A DNA stretch of 64,000 bases from Tenrec ecaudatus (Eukaryota > Chordata > Mammalia > Afrosoricida > Tenrecidae), in NCBI RefSeq assembly GCF_050624435.1, contig NC_134541.1:6772983-6836982 (forward strand), in the 5' to 3' direction. How positions within the stretch are numbered: the first letter of the stretch is position 1; each line of letters starts with the position of its first letter. The notes below the pieces were generated by a model, which saw only the letters and a program-made list of their open reading frames with translations, was not told the origin of the DNA and searched no databases. The translations under genes were made by a program, and so were the position numbers. Of the stretch, positions 1 to 12,100 are shown piece after piece.

Positions 1-575
1 AAGGGTCTCGGGGAATAGAAGAGCCAGTCAGAGTGCGGTGCAGCAACGATGAAAACACACAACTTTCCTCTAGTTCCTAAACACTTCCTCCTCCCCACTA
101 TCATGATCCCAATTCTACCTTACAAATCCGGCTAGACCAGAGGATGTACACTGGTACAGATAGGAACTGCAAACACAGGATGGATGATCTCTTTAGGACC
201 AGTGGTGTAAGTGGCGATACAGGGAGGGTGGAGGGAGGGTGAGTTAGAAAGGGGAGAACTGATTATAAGGATCTATATATAACCTTCTCCCGGGGGGACA
301 GACAGCAGAAAAGTGGGTGAAGGGAGATGTCGGACAGGGAAAGATATGATAAAATGATAATTTATAAAAAAATAATTTATAAATTATCAAGGGCTCATGA
401 GGAAGGGGGGCAGGGGGGAGGGGGAAATGAGCTGATGCCAGGGGCTTAGGTGGAGAGCAAATGTTTTGAGAATGATAAGGGCAATAAATGTACAGATGTG
501 CTTTAAACAATTGATGTATGTATGGATTGTGATAAGAGTTGTTTGAGTCCCTAATAAAACGATTAAAAAAAAGAC
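1..575 (+). repeat. LINE 3' end, L1-type afrotherian family, 5' truncated
   Basis: The same sequence recurs at 33.2-34.0 kb, at 35.45-35.67 kb, in reverse at about 59.4-59.65 kb, and its upstream part at 63.5-64.0 kb. It ends with a purine-rich G tract, the words ATTGATGTATG and AATAAAACGATT, and an A-rich tail near 575. It runs off the left edge, so its 5' limit is unknown. I infer the L1 lineage from the non-LTR tail and from resemblance to elephant L1 3' UTRs; no reverse transcriptase is present here. Confidence 0.75.
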
Positions 576-977
576 TGCGGGACCCCGAGCCTACACCTGC
601 CAATACCGTCCTGTTTGAGCACTAGGCTTTGTTAGACTACTGGGGCCCTGTCAGCCCAGGAGGCTCCTGAACCTCATCGCTTCTGAGTCCCGAGGAGCAA
701 AGACTGGCAGATGCTCTCTGGTGACAGTGGGGCAGACGGCTTGAGAAGTCAGGAACTCCAGGGATTGGGGTGATGGGGGATGGGCATTGACAAAGAAGGA
801 GCCCCACACCCACTCTGAATTCAGACTTGGTCTGACGAATGGACTCCCTGGGTGGGTACACAGCGGTGGCGGGCACAGAGCCCGCAGCAGGCGGTGCGTA
901 GCTGAAACCTGTCTGCGCTCGAGTCTACAGGGGATGCAGGGTGAGCCCAGCACACAGCAGTGAGCACAGGCACGGCG
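576..977. other. RTF2 3' flank, no gene seen
   Basis: Unique-looking GC-rich sequence between the LINE tail and the RTF2 poly(A) signal. I see no exon, RNA gene or clear repeat. In human the FAM209 genes lie on this side of RTF2 and GCNT7, but no FAM209 exon is recognisable in these bases. Confidence 0.5.
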
Positions 978-983
978 TTTAAT
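978..983 (-). promoter_or_regulatory. RTF2: ATTAAA polyadenylation signal of RTF2
   Basis: On the minus strand ATTAAA occurs 30 bases after the RTF2 stop codon, followed within about 30 bases by a GT-rich stretch (TGCTGTGTGCTGGG). This is the usual arrangement of signal and downstream element and implies a very short 3' UTR of about 50 bases. Confidence 0.7.
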
Positions 984-1012
984 GGTCTCAGGAGGGAGGG
1001 CTGGGTGTGGCT

Positions 1013-1176
1013 TCAGAAGCAGTAGGAGGTGTGGGTGACCCAGTGGGCAGACTCCTCCTTGGAGCGCTTGGCGGAGCTGTGAGACGTGAAGAGGGACTTG
1101 TAGGTCTCAGACTGGTGGCTGTCGGAGATGGGCCTCTTCATGGCTGCACACGGAGCCTTCCCGGCTTTCCCAGGTG
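1013..1176 (-). CDS. RTF2: RTF2 exon 9, C terminus and stop
   Basis: Enters in phase 1 (the codon GCA is split) after the acceptor TTTTCCAG. Encodes APGKAGKAPCAA, then a Lys/Arg/Ser-rich tail containing YKSLFTSHSSAKRSKEE and ending HWVTHTSYCF before TGA at 1015-1013. The human protein, from memory, has about five extra residues (an MNESS-like stretch) just before GKAGK. Either the acceptor moved or an in-frame deletion occurred. Confidence 0.95.
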
Positions 1177-4100
1177 CTGGAAAAGCAAAAAGCCAGACAC
1201 GGGAGGTTGGGATGCTACCGCACCCAGTGCCACTTCCTCACAAGGCATCTCTGTCGACCTGACCTCCTCAGGACCGACGGGGTGACACAGACTCTCAGGT
1301 GCCGCCTTTTTACCTGCTTTCTTGAACAGTGTCGCTAACACCCCAACGGGGCCTGGGTGTCAGGCCGCCCAGCCTCTCAGACACCGGCCTGGTGGGGAGC
1401 ACTGGGCAGGGGGGCTTCTTGGTCGCAGGTTTGACAGCTCTATGGGAGCAGATCACAGGCCTTTCTCCCACAAGGCCACTGGGGGATTCAAACCACCCAC
1501 CTCCTGTTGACAGCCGAGTGCTTAACCACTGCACCACCAAGACGCCGCCTTTTAATCTCTACGGAAAAAACCAATCTCGCCACCATCGAGTTGGTGCCCA
1601 CTCAGTGACACTACTGGCCAGGCTACAACTGTCCTGTGGGTTTCAACTGCTGATGGCAGCAGAAAGCCCCGTCTTTCTCCCAAGGAACAGCGGGTGGTTT
1701 CCAACTGCTGACCTGTTGGGACGCTATGCCAACAGGGCTCCTGGTTTCCCCTGCTAATTTGTTATACAAGATCACGACACAGTCCTTGGCCTAATGAATC
1801 CATGCATTTCTCTCGGGAAATAAGTACTGTTGTCTCTGAATCACATGGGGCATGCTTCAGGAGCAGCGCGCTGAATTCTGGACTGCATACCAAACTGCTC
1901 TGACAGGTGTAGGAAGGAGGGGCGGGGCGCTAGGTGCCATGTGGGTGGGAAACCAGGAGCACTCCAGCCAAATACCCCGGTGTCAAGACATAATACAATA
2001 CTACAATAACCAAAACTGTGGCATTGGGATACAGACCAATGGAATTGAATTTGAGACGCCCTCCAGAAATAAACCAATACATCTACGGCCAAGTGCTTCC
2101 TGACAAGCGCACCGAGCCTGCCCCACAGGGAGTAAGAGTCAAAGATGGTTCAGGGACAACTGGATCTCAACTAGCAAAAGAATGAACTGGAGCCACATGG
2201 AAACGCATCCCAAACCATTCACGACCCAGTACGTACAGAACCATAGAACTCTCAGCAGAAACAGGGAATCTTCAAGACCTTGTTTATGACTCCGAAAGAC
2301 ACAGGAGCCCACAGGAGCTTCCCCGAGACGACAGTGACTAAGGGGGAAGGAGGGTCAGTGCCTGTGGCCGCTGAGACACCCACCTGTGCCTTTGGGGGCC
2401 AGGCCGGCCTTCTCCCTGGAGTCCAGGCTCGTTTCCTCGGGCTTCCTGCTCGTGACAGCCGATGGCCCCGCACCACCTGTGAGAGGAAGGAACGAGGCAG
2501 GGACTCAGGACACTGCGGGGCCTCTTGTCTGTCTACAACAAGCATCCCTTCTCGCTGTCTTACCTTCAGGGACATCTGGCTTTGACACGGTCTCTGCTGC
2601 TTTGGGTTTCCTTGTTTTCTGTTAAAAAAAGAAAAGTAGCAGTAGCCAGAGAAGGAGCCCTGGTGGCATAGTGGTTACGTGTTGGGCTGCGATTCCTAAG
2701 GCCATTAGTTTGAAACCATCAGCTGACTTCCTACCCCAGTGAAGAATCAGTCTCAGAAACTACCCTGTCCCGCAAGGCTGCTGCTGAGTGAGTTTCAGGG
2801 AGCAGACAGAGGGCTGTCAGGAACCTCGCATGTCCAGGCTCGGTCTGTCTGCTCGCTGCCCTGTGAACCTGCTGTCAGCTAAGGGGGTCCCTCCTGAGGA
2901 CAATGTCCACATTCCGTGGAACCCACACCTCCAACTAAGCAGGGCCACTGGTTCTGCCTCTCAGGCACGGGGCTGCACACCCCATGTGCTGTGTGATGCC
3001 TCACGAGCAGCTCACTGCAATATCAGAGGGATGTGTGTGTGTGCGCTGTGGAGTTCTGGCTGAGTTTCATATTTCTCTTTCAAGTGCCACATTCTCAAAT
3101 CTTGTAAGGTGAGGGACTTCTCAGTCAGTGTCCAGGGTGACTGCTTACACAAAACCAAAAATCAAACCTACTGCCACAGAGCCCATTCCAACTCATAGGG
3201 ACCCTGTGAGACCCATTCCAACTCACAGGGACCCTGTGAGACAGGGCAGAACTGCTCCGCAGGTTTCTGAGACGGTTCAGCCTGATGGGAGCAGGCAGCC
3301 TCCTCTTTCTCCTGCAGAGCAGCTAGTGGGTTGGAACTGTCAGCCTTGTGGATGATCCAACAACAGACCCGCTGCATGGCTGGGGCTCACACAGGGGGAG
3401 CTAAGTGAAGAGCATCCAGAAGGGGCAGGAGGTGCCACCCCAGGAGCACAGGCCCACATCAATGCCCACCTGGGGCAGCCTCTCGCCTGGTCAACTGCCC
3501 TGCGGCTCGGTCTCCCCTTCACTGTGCAGGGCCAACTCTCAACTCTACAGAACACTGTGGACTTCACATCCCACCTCTAGGATTCTGTCACTTACAGGAA
3601 CCGTTTCTGTCAGAAAAAGGAACAAACCACCCTAAACAACAGCATTGAGGCAGCACTGATTCAATCAGAAATGAGGCTCATGTCTCATTCAGAATCGACT
3701 TTCAAATGTCCCCTTCCTTAGATTCCAAAAGGTGGCGCTAGACACACAGCTGGTTGAATTCGCCCTGCACTAGCCAACTCTCAGTGACCCCATAGGAGGT
3801 AGAAGTGACCCCATGGGTTTGGGAGACTATCACTCTGTAAGGTCACTAAGAGTCAGAATCGACTTGGTGGCAGTTGAGGTTGGAGTGTTTTGTCACTAGC
3901 AGACATGAGAAGGCTCCCTGACTCCCTGCTCAGGTGCTGGCCTGGGACTTGTTGCAGCTACATATGGTTCATACCACACACCACACAGCGTAGGATGCAG
4001 AGGGCACTGCCCGGGGAAGCAGCAGCAGCCTGGGGAGCGGGAGCACCTGGCGGCCCGCGTGTTTGGGGCTGTTTGGTTTCCTGGGAGCTGTGTCTAAGCG

Positions 4101-6075
4101 GCAGTCCCAGAGCTCATGTGAATGTGCGCAGAGAGGGGCCGGCTGTCCCCGCTGGGCTTGGGGCACCAGGCTGGGGGAGGGGGGTCTGGGCCCTGAGCAG
4201 AGTGTGGGGGAGCGCTGCCTTTAGTACAGCCTTGGCCCGGGCCCGCTCTTCCATTCAGTTATTGAGATTAGAAACATACCAAGCACTGGTTCGCAGAGTA
4301 CACGCGCGTCCCTGTCCGTGAGTATCAGCCATTGTACCCGTCCCCTGGCTGCCATCAGTCTGGGCCCACTCTGCAGAGTTACGTAACGGGCAGGGCAGGC
4401 AGGACTCTAGAAGCGAGGACTCCCTTCCTCACCTTTCCCAGCTTGGCACGCAGCCGCCTCTCCTCCATGCGGGCCTCCAGCAACTCCACATCCCCCTTGG
4501 TGCCATTGAGCACGACGACGTCGTCCTCCTGGAAGACGGCTCCACACTGCAGAGGGTGACAAGAGGGGGCTGTCACTGTCACTGTGAGGTGTGCCCCCAT
4601 CCCCAGCGCCTATCAAGCGCCTGGCAGTCCCCTCTTCTGCCCAGCTTTGGGAGGTCCCATGTACAGAGGAGTTAGCATAACTGGGCTGAGGCCTGTCTCT
4701 GAATTCTGGGAGCCCCCCCACCCCCTACTCAAATGGCAGCATGCTCCCCAGGCCTGGTTGTGGCAACACGTGGGTGTCCCCTTCTGGCTAAGAGTGGTGA
4801 TGGCACAGGAATCACCCTGCAGCCCCTCGTCGGCCTTGGGATGCTGAGAGCAGACGCAGAAAGCACGGTTCGGTCAGCATCCACAAGGACACAGAAATGC
4901 CCATGTCTGCAGAACTGCTCGACTGAGACGGGGCTTCCTGCATCTACCACACACAGCTGGATGCTGCCACCATGATGGGGTCTCAGAGAACGTTCTTCTC
5001 TCCCAGGGGACTCCCTGGGCCCCCAGTCCCTGAGATCACCCATCTGCTCTGCTGCTGTGTGTGTGCCCTCTCTCCAGGAGGCACGTGGTCTCGTGCAACT
5101 GCGTTCTCAGTCAGCACTCTGCCCCCCCGCCCCCCCCCGACACTGTACACACACACTGCCGCTGGCCACTATGCAGACTGTACTTAGTCTCTCTTCACCA
5201 GTGACCAGCACACACGTTGTTCCCCTTCTTGCCTGTTGTGAATAGTGAACACTCAGGTCAGAGATGTGGTTCCTGTGCGGTCATCTATTTCATTTCTCTT
5301 GGGCTGTCACCTCGGGAGGGGGGGAGGGACATTGCTGGATTGTGTGACACCTCTATATTTACCTTTCTGAGGAACTGCTAAATTGTTTTCCCAAAGAGGC
5401 GGCACCATCTTAGCCCCACGCCCCACCCCCAGCAATGCACGAGGGTCCCATGACTCCGCATCCTTGCCAACACCTGTTACTGTCTTTTTGGTAACACCCA
5501 TCCTAGTGATCAAGGAGCCCCGATGGCACTGTGGGTTAGGGTTAGGGTGCTAACTGCAAGGTCAGTAGTTCAAACCCACTAGTCTGTCTGCAGGAGAACA
5601 ATGAGGCTGGCTGCTCTTGTGGAGATTCACAGCCCTGGAAATGCCACATAGGAAGATCTCTAGGAGTCGGACGGGGAGGGGGAAGGGGGGTTGTTCTTTG
5701 TAGTCCCGGTGGCTGTGAAGCACTATCTCGTTGAGGTTTACAGTTGCCCTTTCCTAATGGCTAACAGTGTCCATCACCTTTCTGTGTGCTACATCTGGGT
5801 TGTTTGTGTATTTCCTGATGAAATGCTGTAATGCAGTGAAGTACTTAACATGGTCCTTCTGGCCAGTCTTTATTACTCCCACCAAAATGACCTTCCTTTT
5901 CCTGATGGGCACATTGGAAAGACACTGATAGGATACATGATGCACTTGTGCGCGACATTTAGCAGGGCTACTTGTCAGAAGGAGAGAAGAGCCAGGAGTG
6001 GAGCGTGTCCTTTGGACCCTGAGAATCTCTATGCATTGAACCTCCTTGGTCCAGGAGACGGCTGGGACTATCAGA

Positions 6076-6110
<35 letters not shown>

Positions 6111-9100
6111 CCCAGAGCGATGGACTTCCAGCCCAGAGCTAGTACAGCTGAGTGCTTTGGGCGGTTGGCTGGCTTGTGGAACGGGTGCCTCTGGGCACTT
6201 AATTCAGGGAGCTGGGTTTGCTGTCCACAGATCTGAAACTGAGTGTCTTACATCAAGAGTAAGTTTTGGGTATTTATCAGCAGTCACAAAAGAGCTCTGT
6301 CACATTGCCCAAGCAGGGCTGAGGCCAAGTGGCTCAGGGCTGGAGAGAGGCCTGCCTGTGGGCACAGCAGAGAAGAAACTTCCCCGACAAAGAAGCAACC
6401 GTGTCCCACGCTTTCTAACCCGAATTTAACCTTGAACTTCCCAAATGGACCCCAGAATCGTGAGCCTGGCCTGTGAGTTCTTGAGGCGCCTGCGTGAGTT
6501 ACTGGGCCCAGGTGAAACGCAGAGTGCTACTGGAGGCAAAGCAAATGCCCACTCAGAGCCCGTGCCCACTAGATACTGGACTACTGCGCGTTTCTGTTTC
6601 CGTGTAGAGCTCTTCCCATAGTCTGGACGCCGGAGGTTGGGCTTACCCATGTTCCCTCCCGTCTCGTCTGTTTTCCCGTTCTCCACCTAAAGCACACGAT
6701 CTTGTCCCACCTGTCACTCGTAATCCTCTTCTCATGTCGGCACTTTCCACGCTGTGCCCTACCCTGGCAAGGGGGAGCCCCTCTCCCGGGGGTTCTTCCT
6801 TGGAGAGGGAATGGAAAAGAACGGGCAGGAACAAGGGCAGCTAGGGTGGGGGCTGTGGTGTAAATAACCCTCCAGAGCATTTGGCACAGAGCAGCAGAGC
6901 CGGGCTGCTCCCCTGGGACCTGCATGCTCCTCCCCTCGCCCCTCCCCGGGTTGGGACTGCAGTCTTTCCTCTGGACGTGAGGGGTTACAGGCTACGACCC
7001 CCTATCGTGCATCCTGAGGTGTGGTATTTACATAGGCGAGTGAGCCAACAATAAGAAGTTACACAGGTGTTGATTTTAGTCTCACATGACAAATCAAGAG
7101 ATCTTTCAGTTTTGTATAATCACAAGATCCATTTCCAATCCACACTCACACCCCCAGCGGTCTCAATTGCTCAGGACTGGGTAGGGCTTCCCCTGGGATC
7201 TGGCATACATTCTCCTGGTTGCTATAGGCCTGGCCCTGGTGGGTTCCTTTCTGACCCTGGGGACATGGATGCGGGCCAGTCCTTGAGGAGTTACTGAAAC
7301 TCGAGCACTGACGCCGTCAGCCCTTCTCTGAGGGCTAAGGGACCATCGGGAGAACAGCAGCTGCCCTTACTGAACGTTCGGATCCAAGACCATAGACGAA
7401 TCTTGATCAAATGGGGGAAATGCAGAACAGAACTCCAAATACAGACTCTCTCCTTTCTGGAGTCATGAAGGCTGGATGAGCCTCTCCCTCCCCACCAAAC
7501 ACAACAAACCCTACTGTCCTGACACGGTCTTTAAGCCTTACACCAAAAAGGTCCCTTAAACCTTCTCTAAACCAAGTAATAGCTCAGCGTAAGTAGCACA
7601 CGTGTGCCTGTGCACTGGTCTTTCAGAGAATATTGACATGGGACTATGTGGCAGCGGGCTGCAGCCCTGCTATGCACTGTAGCTGGGAGCTTGTGGGCAG
7701 AGGTCATGGCCGTGGGGGTGGGGTATCCAGAGAGCTGGTGAGACGGGTGCCATCAGTGCCCCAGAGGCCACGTATACAAACAGCTGCTTGGGGTGTGACC
7801 TGCTGTAGAGATGGTCAACAGTAATCTCCCTTCACTGTAAAACAGCAGGGGGAGGGGCGGGCAGAAGTAAATCACAAATCACAGGTGCACACACAAACCC
7901 ATGGTTCCTGACAACACTTTTTTTTCACTATGTGTCATGTGCTTGCAGGTAGAATCGTATGTTTGGTCTGTATTTTGCTTTCTTTTACAAAGTTTAACTT
8001 AAAGGGCTGACAAATGGAGGAGAGGGTCACTGGAGAAAGACACTCCTAAGAAGGAATCATGCGCTGCGGTCTCTGAGGCTGAGACAATGAGGAACAGGCG
8101 TTCAGCGGTGCACTGGGCTCGGTCTGGCAGTCAGGGGGGTGCCTCTGAGTGGCGGTCACTCTCCCCCATCCCTCCCCATGTACATACTCAGCTGAGTTTC
8201 CCCAGGTACAAGCCCACCTCCCAGATGACACCCCACCTCGTACAGCCATCCTGGCCAGCATCTTGGGCTATTCCTCCCCCACCTGGTTGCCATCTGACTT
8301 TTCGGGTTGTGGCGGTCACTTTACAGAGTCCTGGTGGCACCATGGTTAAGTGCTCGGCTAATCCAAAGGTTGGCAGTTCAAACCCACCAGCCATCCGAAT
8401 ACTGTCGTTTTCTGGCAACCTTGGAAAGCCTGTGGGACAGTTCTGTCCTGTGGGGTTGCTGTGAGCTACCAGGATCCCATGCAGTGGTGAGGGAGGGGTC
8501 TTGTCAACGCCCCTCAGGCCGGCAGCTCCGTGTTTGGTTCAGGCTCCACACCTGAGCGACACTGAGGAAGTTCCTTAGGCGCCCGAGGAAACGCCGCAGA
8601 CTTCTCTAGCCTCAGGAGGAAGAAGGGACTTCCTACTCCGTGACCTTAGTCGCAGGGACTCCCAGGGCAGTTGTCCTGTCCTCCAGGGTTGCTGGGAGTC
8701 TGCATGACTCAATGGCAGAGTTTGGTTTCTCGGTTTGGGAGATGCTGAGTGGTTGTCGTGAGGTGCCGGCTGGCAGGTCAGTTCTGACTCACTGAATGAA
8801 ATGCTGTCAGGTCCTGCACCCTCCTCCTCAAAAGGCTATGTGTGCGCCCATTGCTGCAGGCATTGTGTGAAGCCCTTCCACTGCAGGTCTTCCTCTTTCT
8901 TAAAGTGTTGACTCCCCACTTTACCAAGCAACATCTTTCTCAGGGAGCGGCCCCAATAACACGTCTACAGTACCTGCGATGGAGTCTCACCATCCTCCCA
9001 TCTGAGGAGCAGGCTGACTGCCTGTCTGTCCTTTTGTGTCGCACTATGATTCCAAGGTTCACCTACATGGTGTCGTGCACCAGGACTTCAGTTCTCTCTC

Positions 9101-12100
9101 CGTTTTCCTACAGTGTCGTGGCAACAAGAGCTCTTTCTCTGTGAAGACCACACTGAGGGAATCTTTGAGGCCAGAGGGCAGCTGCCTGGGCTGCAGGATC
9201 TGAAAGCAGAGCCCAGCAGAGAACCTCTCGGTGGGCGTGTCCAGACGCCACCTCAGAGGTGGGCGATGCACCAGCCCACCGCTGGGGGAGCTACAGAGGC
9301 AGAGCGGCCCAGGTCACCTGCACCCTCAGGAGCGCCAAGCAGCACACCTGGCTTTTTCCGCAACCTGGGAAGGAAGCTTTAAATGCCACTTTCCCTTTAA
9401 TGAAAAAGGATCCGGTCGCTCAATCCTGCCTCCCGCTGCCGCTTGGCTTGTGGCCACTCCCAACTTCTGAGAAGGTGCCAGCACTCTGCCCTGGGCAGCT
9501 GCTCAGCGTGGCTTTTCCAGGTGGTGACCTGGTCCACAGGAAGTGCTCTGCTGCTAGGGCCTCTACAGTCTCCAGGTCAGAATCAACGCGGACCCGAGCC
9601 TGCCAGCAACGCAGCGCGGGACTGCCTGTGGCACTAGGTAAGACGGCAGAGAGCTCAAGGCGAAGCCCGGAGGCTGGCTCCTCCCAGCTGCGAAGGCGAT
9701 GGTTTTCCTCGTTAAGAATACCTGCATGCGCATTGTTGGGAAGTGGCACGCATCCTGCTGAGCTGTCTCCAGTCGCTCTGCGGCAGACGTGGCTAAGTGC
9801 CTGTCTGCTTACAGGAGGGTCAGTGGTTGGAACCCACCGGCCGCTTTCGTAGAGAACCACAGGGCAGTTATACTCTGTCCCGTCGGCCCAAGAAAGCTGA
9901 TCTAAGAAAATAAAGCATGTGGAAAGGGGGTTTCCCACTGTCTGAAATCCCTCGTGATGTTTACTTGGACAGCAGAAACCACGCCTGGGGCCGTAGGGCC
10001 GGGCTGGGCTGGCAGAGAGCAGGCACACCTGTGTCACAAGCCGGGCCAAGAGCCACTCCTCAGAAGGCCCTTCCAACAAGCACCTATTTTAAATACAGCT
10101 TCTGGGAGGGGGGGGCGGGGGGAGGCTAAAATATCAGCAAGACTGCACTTGTTATGAGCCTACCCCCGATCAAATCACTACAGCTTTTAGAAACTGATTC
10201 AGTGACCCAAACACCTGTGTTTCAGGAACAGCAGTTTTATTAGGACCCACCCAAAGTGCCAGGGGGAAAGCAGCAGTGGTGACTATGAACAATCCATGCA
10301 GCAGTGTTCCCAAGTCTTCCTGCACGGAGCCAGTCCCTGCCCAGCAGAGAGCAGGGAGACCCAGTGTGGAGCTTGCTGGGTCCCTGTGAACACTGGGCTA
10401 AAGGGACCAGGGCAGAGGGGGGCAGCTCTGCACTCAAGCAGGTTCATGTCTGTCTCTACATGAGGGAGAGAAAAACACTTAGCCCTGCAGGGCCCTGAAG
10501 GACCAGAGTTCCACCGGGTACCTTACTCCTGTGACAGCAGGTGGCTTTACTTTGACACACTTTCAAAGGAAACCAATATGCACAAAAAGCTCCCCAAACT
10601 CCTGATAGAACAGAACAAGACCGCGCTTCTGTCCAAAGGAGCATTTCAGATCAGGGCCGGGTATCTGTCTAGATTCGAGCAGTTGCACAGGAAAACATGC
10701 TCACCCGTCATTAGCCACAGGAAACCAAAACAAATGACCACTCCATGCCTGTTAGGATGGCTAAAATGGAAAAGAAAGACCAAGGAAGGAAGGGCCGCCC
10801 GAGTGCTGGCGGACACAGATGGGGCATGCAGCACCCATGCTGCTGGTGGGAAGGGAACAAGGCACCGCAGCCCTGAGACCACTGCAGCCGGTTCTTAGCA
10901 GCGATCCCCACAAAGGATTACAGAAATCAAGGGTGGAGGGTGAAGTAGGTAACAAGCACTTTAAATTGCTGAATATAAAATTGATGACCCACACAAAAAG
11001 CTATCCCCCTTCCCCCTTGTCTATGTGTGTGGCCCAGCCAGCGCCCGCCCAGGGAGTACTGACCCAACAGAAACACAGCCTGCGCCCACTGCCCAGTGGT
11101 CTGTCCACGAAGGGTTACGGCATCTCTGTGGATGGGATCCCGGCTGGAAACAACCTAAATGCCTTTCCGCCTCCCTGGGTGAAGGGCAAGCCCCGGGCTA
11201 GAATGTTACCTGGGGTAAAGGGGACAACCTGACACAGATGAACAAGCCATCATCCTCAGTCAAAACACCCACCAGGCACAGAAGTGCTGCCACATGGTCT
11301 ATTTACAGAGTCACAGAAAACGCGTATGTGAAACAGAGCGGCTACGGCAGACGGGTGGAGGGCGAGAGGTGCCCAAAGGGGGACCAGAAACCTCGAGGAG
11401 CAGGCTGGTGTCTTGCTTGTGGTGACAGTTTCATGAATGCACACATGTATCAAAACCAGGCAGAGCGCACACTTCGAATGTATGCGCTGCCTGCACAAAG
11501 CTTTGGGGGACAGGACAAAACTCAACCGCACTGTCGCCCAGTGGATGGCGACACGATAGGACAGGGCAGAATTGCTCTTTTGGGTTTTAACCGCCGACCT
11601 TGGACTGATGCACTGTGCCACCAGGGCTTCTAATGACCACCCCTGAATTCTGTGTGCTGTTTTTGTTTGTTTTTTCCCTACTTCAGAAAGTTCGCGGGGA
11701 GCAGTGCAAACTATGGTGAGAGGCCGGCGCTGGGGCCACACACCATGAGCCGGCTTCGGGCCACCAGGTGTGGGCTCGTCGTGTGCGCAGTCATCTGCGT
11801 CTGCGCCTTTCTCTATTTCAGGAACCCGGATCCCGAGGACCTGGAGGAGGAGCCCACGTACCCACTGGCGGTGGAGTGTGGCTTTTACCCCGACGAGCTG
11901 TGCTCAGCTCTCTTCCACGGGAAGGGGGCGGCCCCGCAGGTGGCCAAGTTCTGTAAGAACCCCCATGGCTCTGAAATCCTGGCTCACTTCCACGGCCCGG
12001 GAAACTGCTCCCGGCTGTTGGAGGGCTTGCGCTTCATCACCAGGCCCCTGTCTGCAGAGGAGGGCAACTTCTCCTTGGCTTACATTGTGACCGTGCGCAC

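Larger units (their letters stand above)
1177..2383 (-). other. RTF2 intron 8
   Basis: Holds two antisense SINE copies at about 1370-1550 and 1575-1742. The rest (1750-2383) is unique or too decayed to classify; no exon or RNA gene is visible. Confidence 0.7.
2619..4432 (-). other. RTF2 intron 6
   Basis: Contains one forward SINE (about 2655-2795), a reversed SINE with an internal duplication (about 3150-3365) and a decayed SINE remnant near 3780-3880. The stretch 3890-4430 is GC-rich but has no recognisable exon. Confidence 0.7.

Noticed and set aside
1007-1285. Plus-strand open frame over the RTF2 last exon
   Set aside because: Antisense shadow of RTF2 exon 9; protein has no recognisable features.
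3890-4321. Plus-strand frame of 143 codons in RTF2 intron 6
   Set aside because: GC-rich intron without splice support, and composition Arg/Ala/Gly-rich as expected by chance; not a recognised protein.
5531-5546. Telomere-like GGGTTAGGGTTAGGG
   Set aside because: Only about two and a half units and located exactly in a SINE head where GTGGTTA normally stands; explained as local slippage, not an interstitial telomere.
9420-10079. Minus-strand frame of 219 codons
   Set aside because: Runs across a SINE fragment and GC-rich intron sequence; no family motif, no splice or promoter evidence.
11652-11744. Longer GCNT7 N terminus from an in-frame ATG at 11652
   Set aside because: That ATG lies before the pyrimidine tract and splice acceptor, and the family N terminus starts at 11745.
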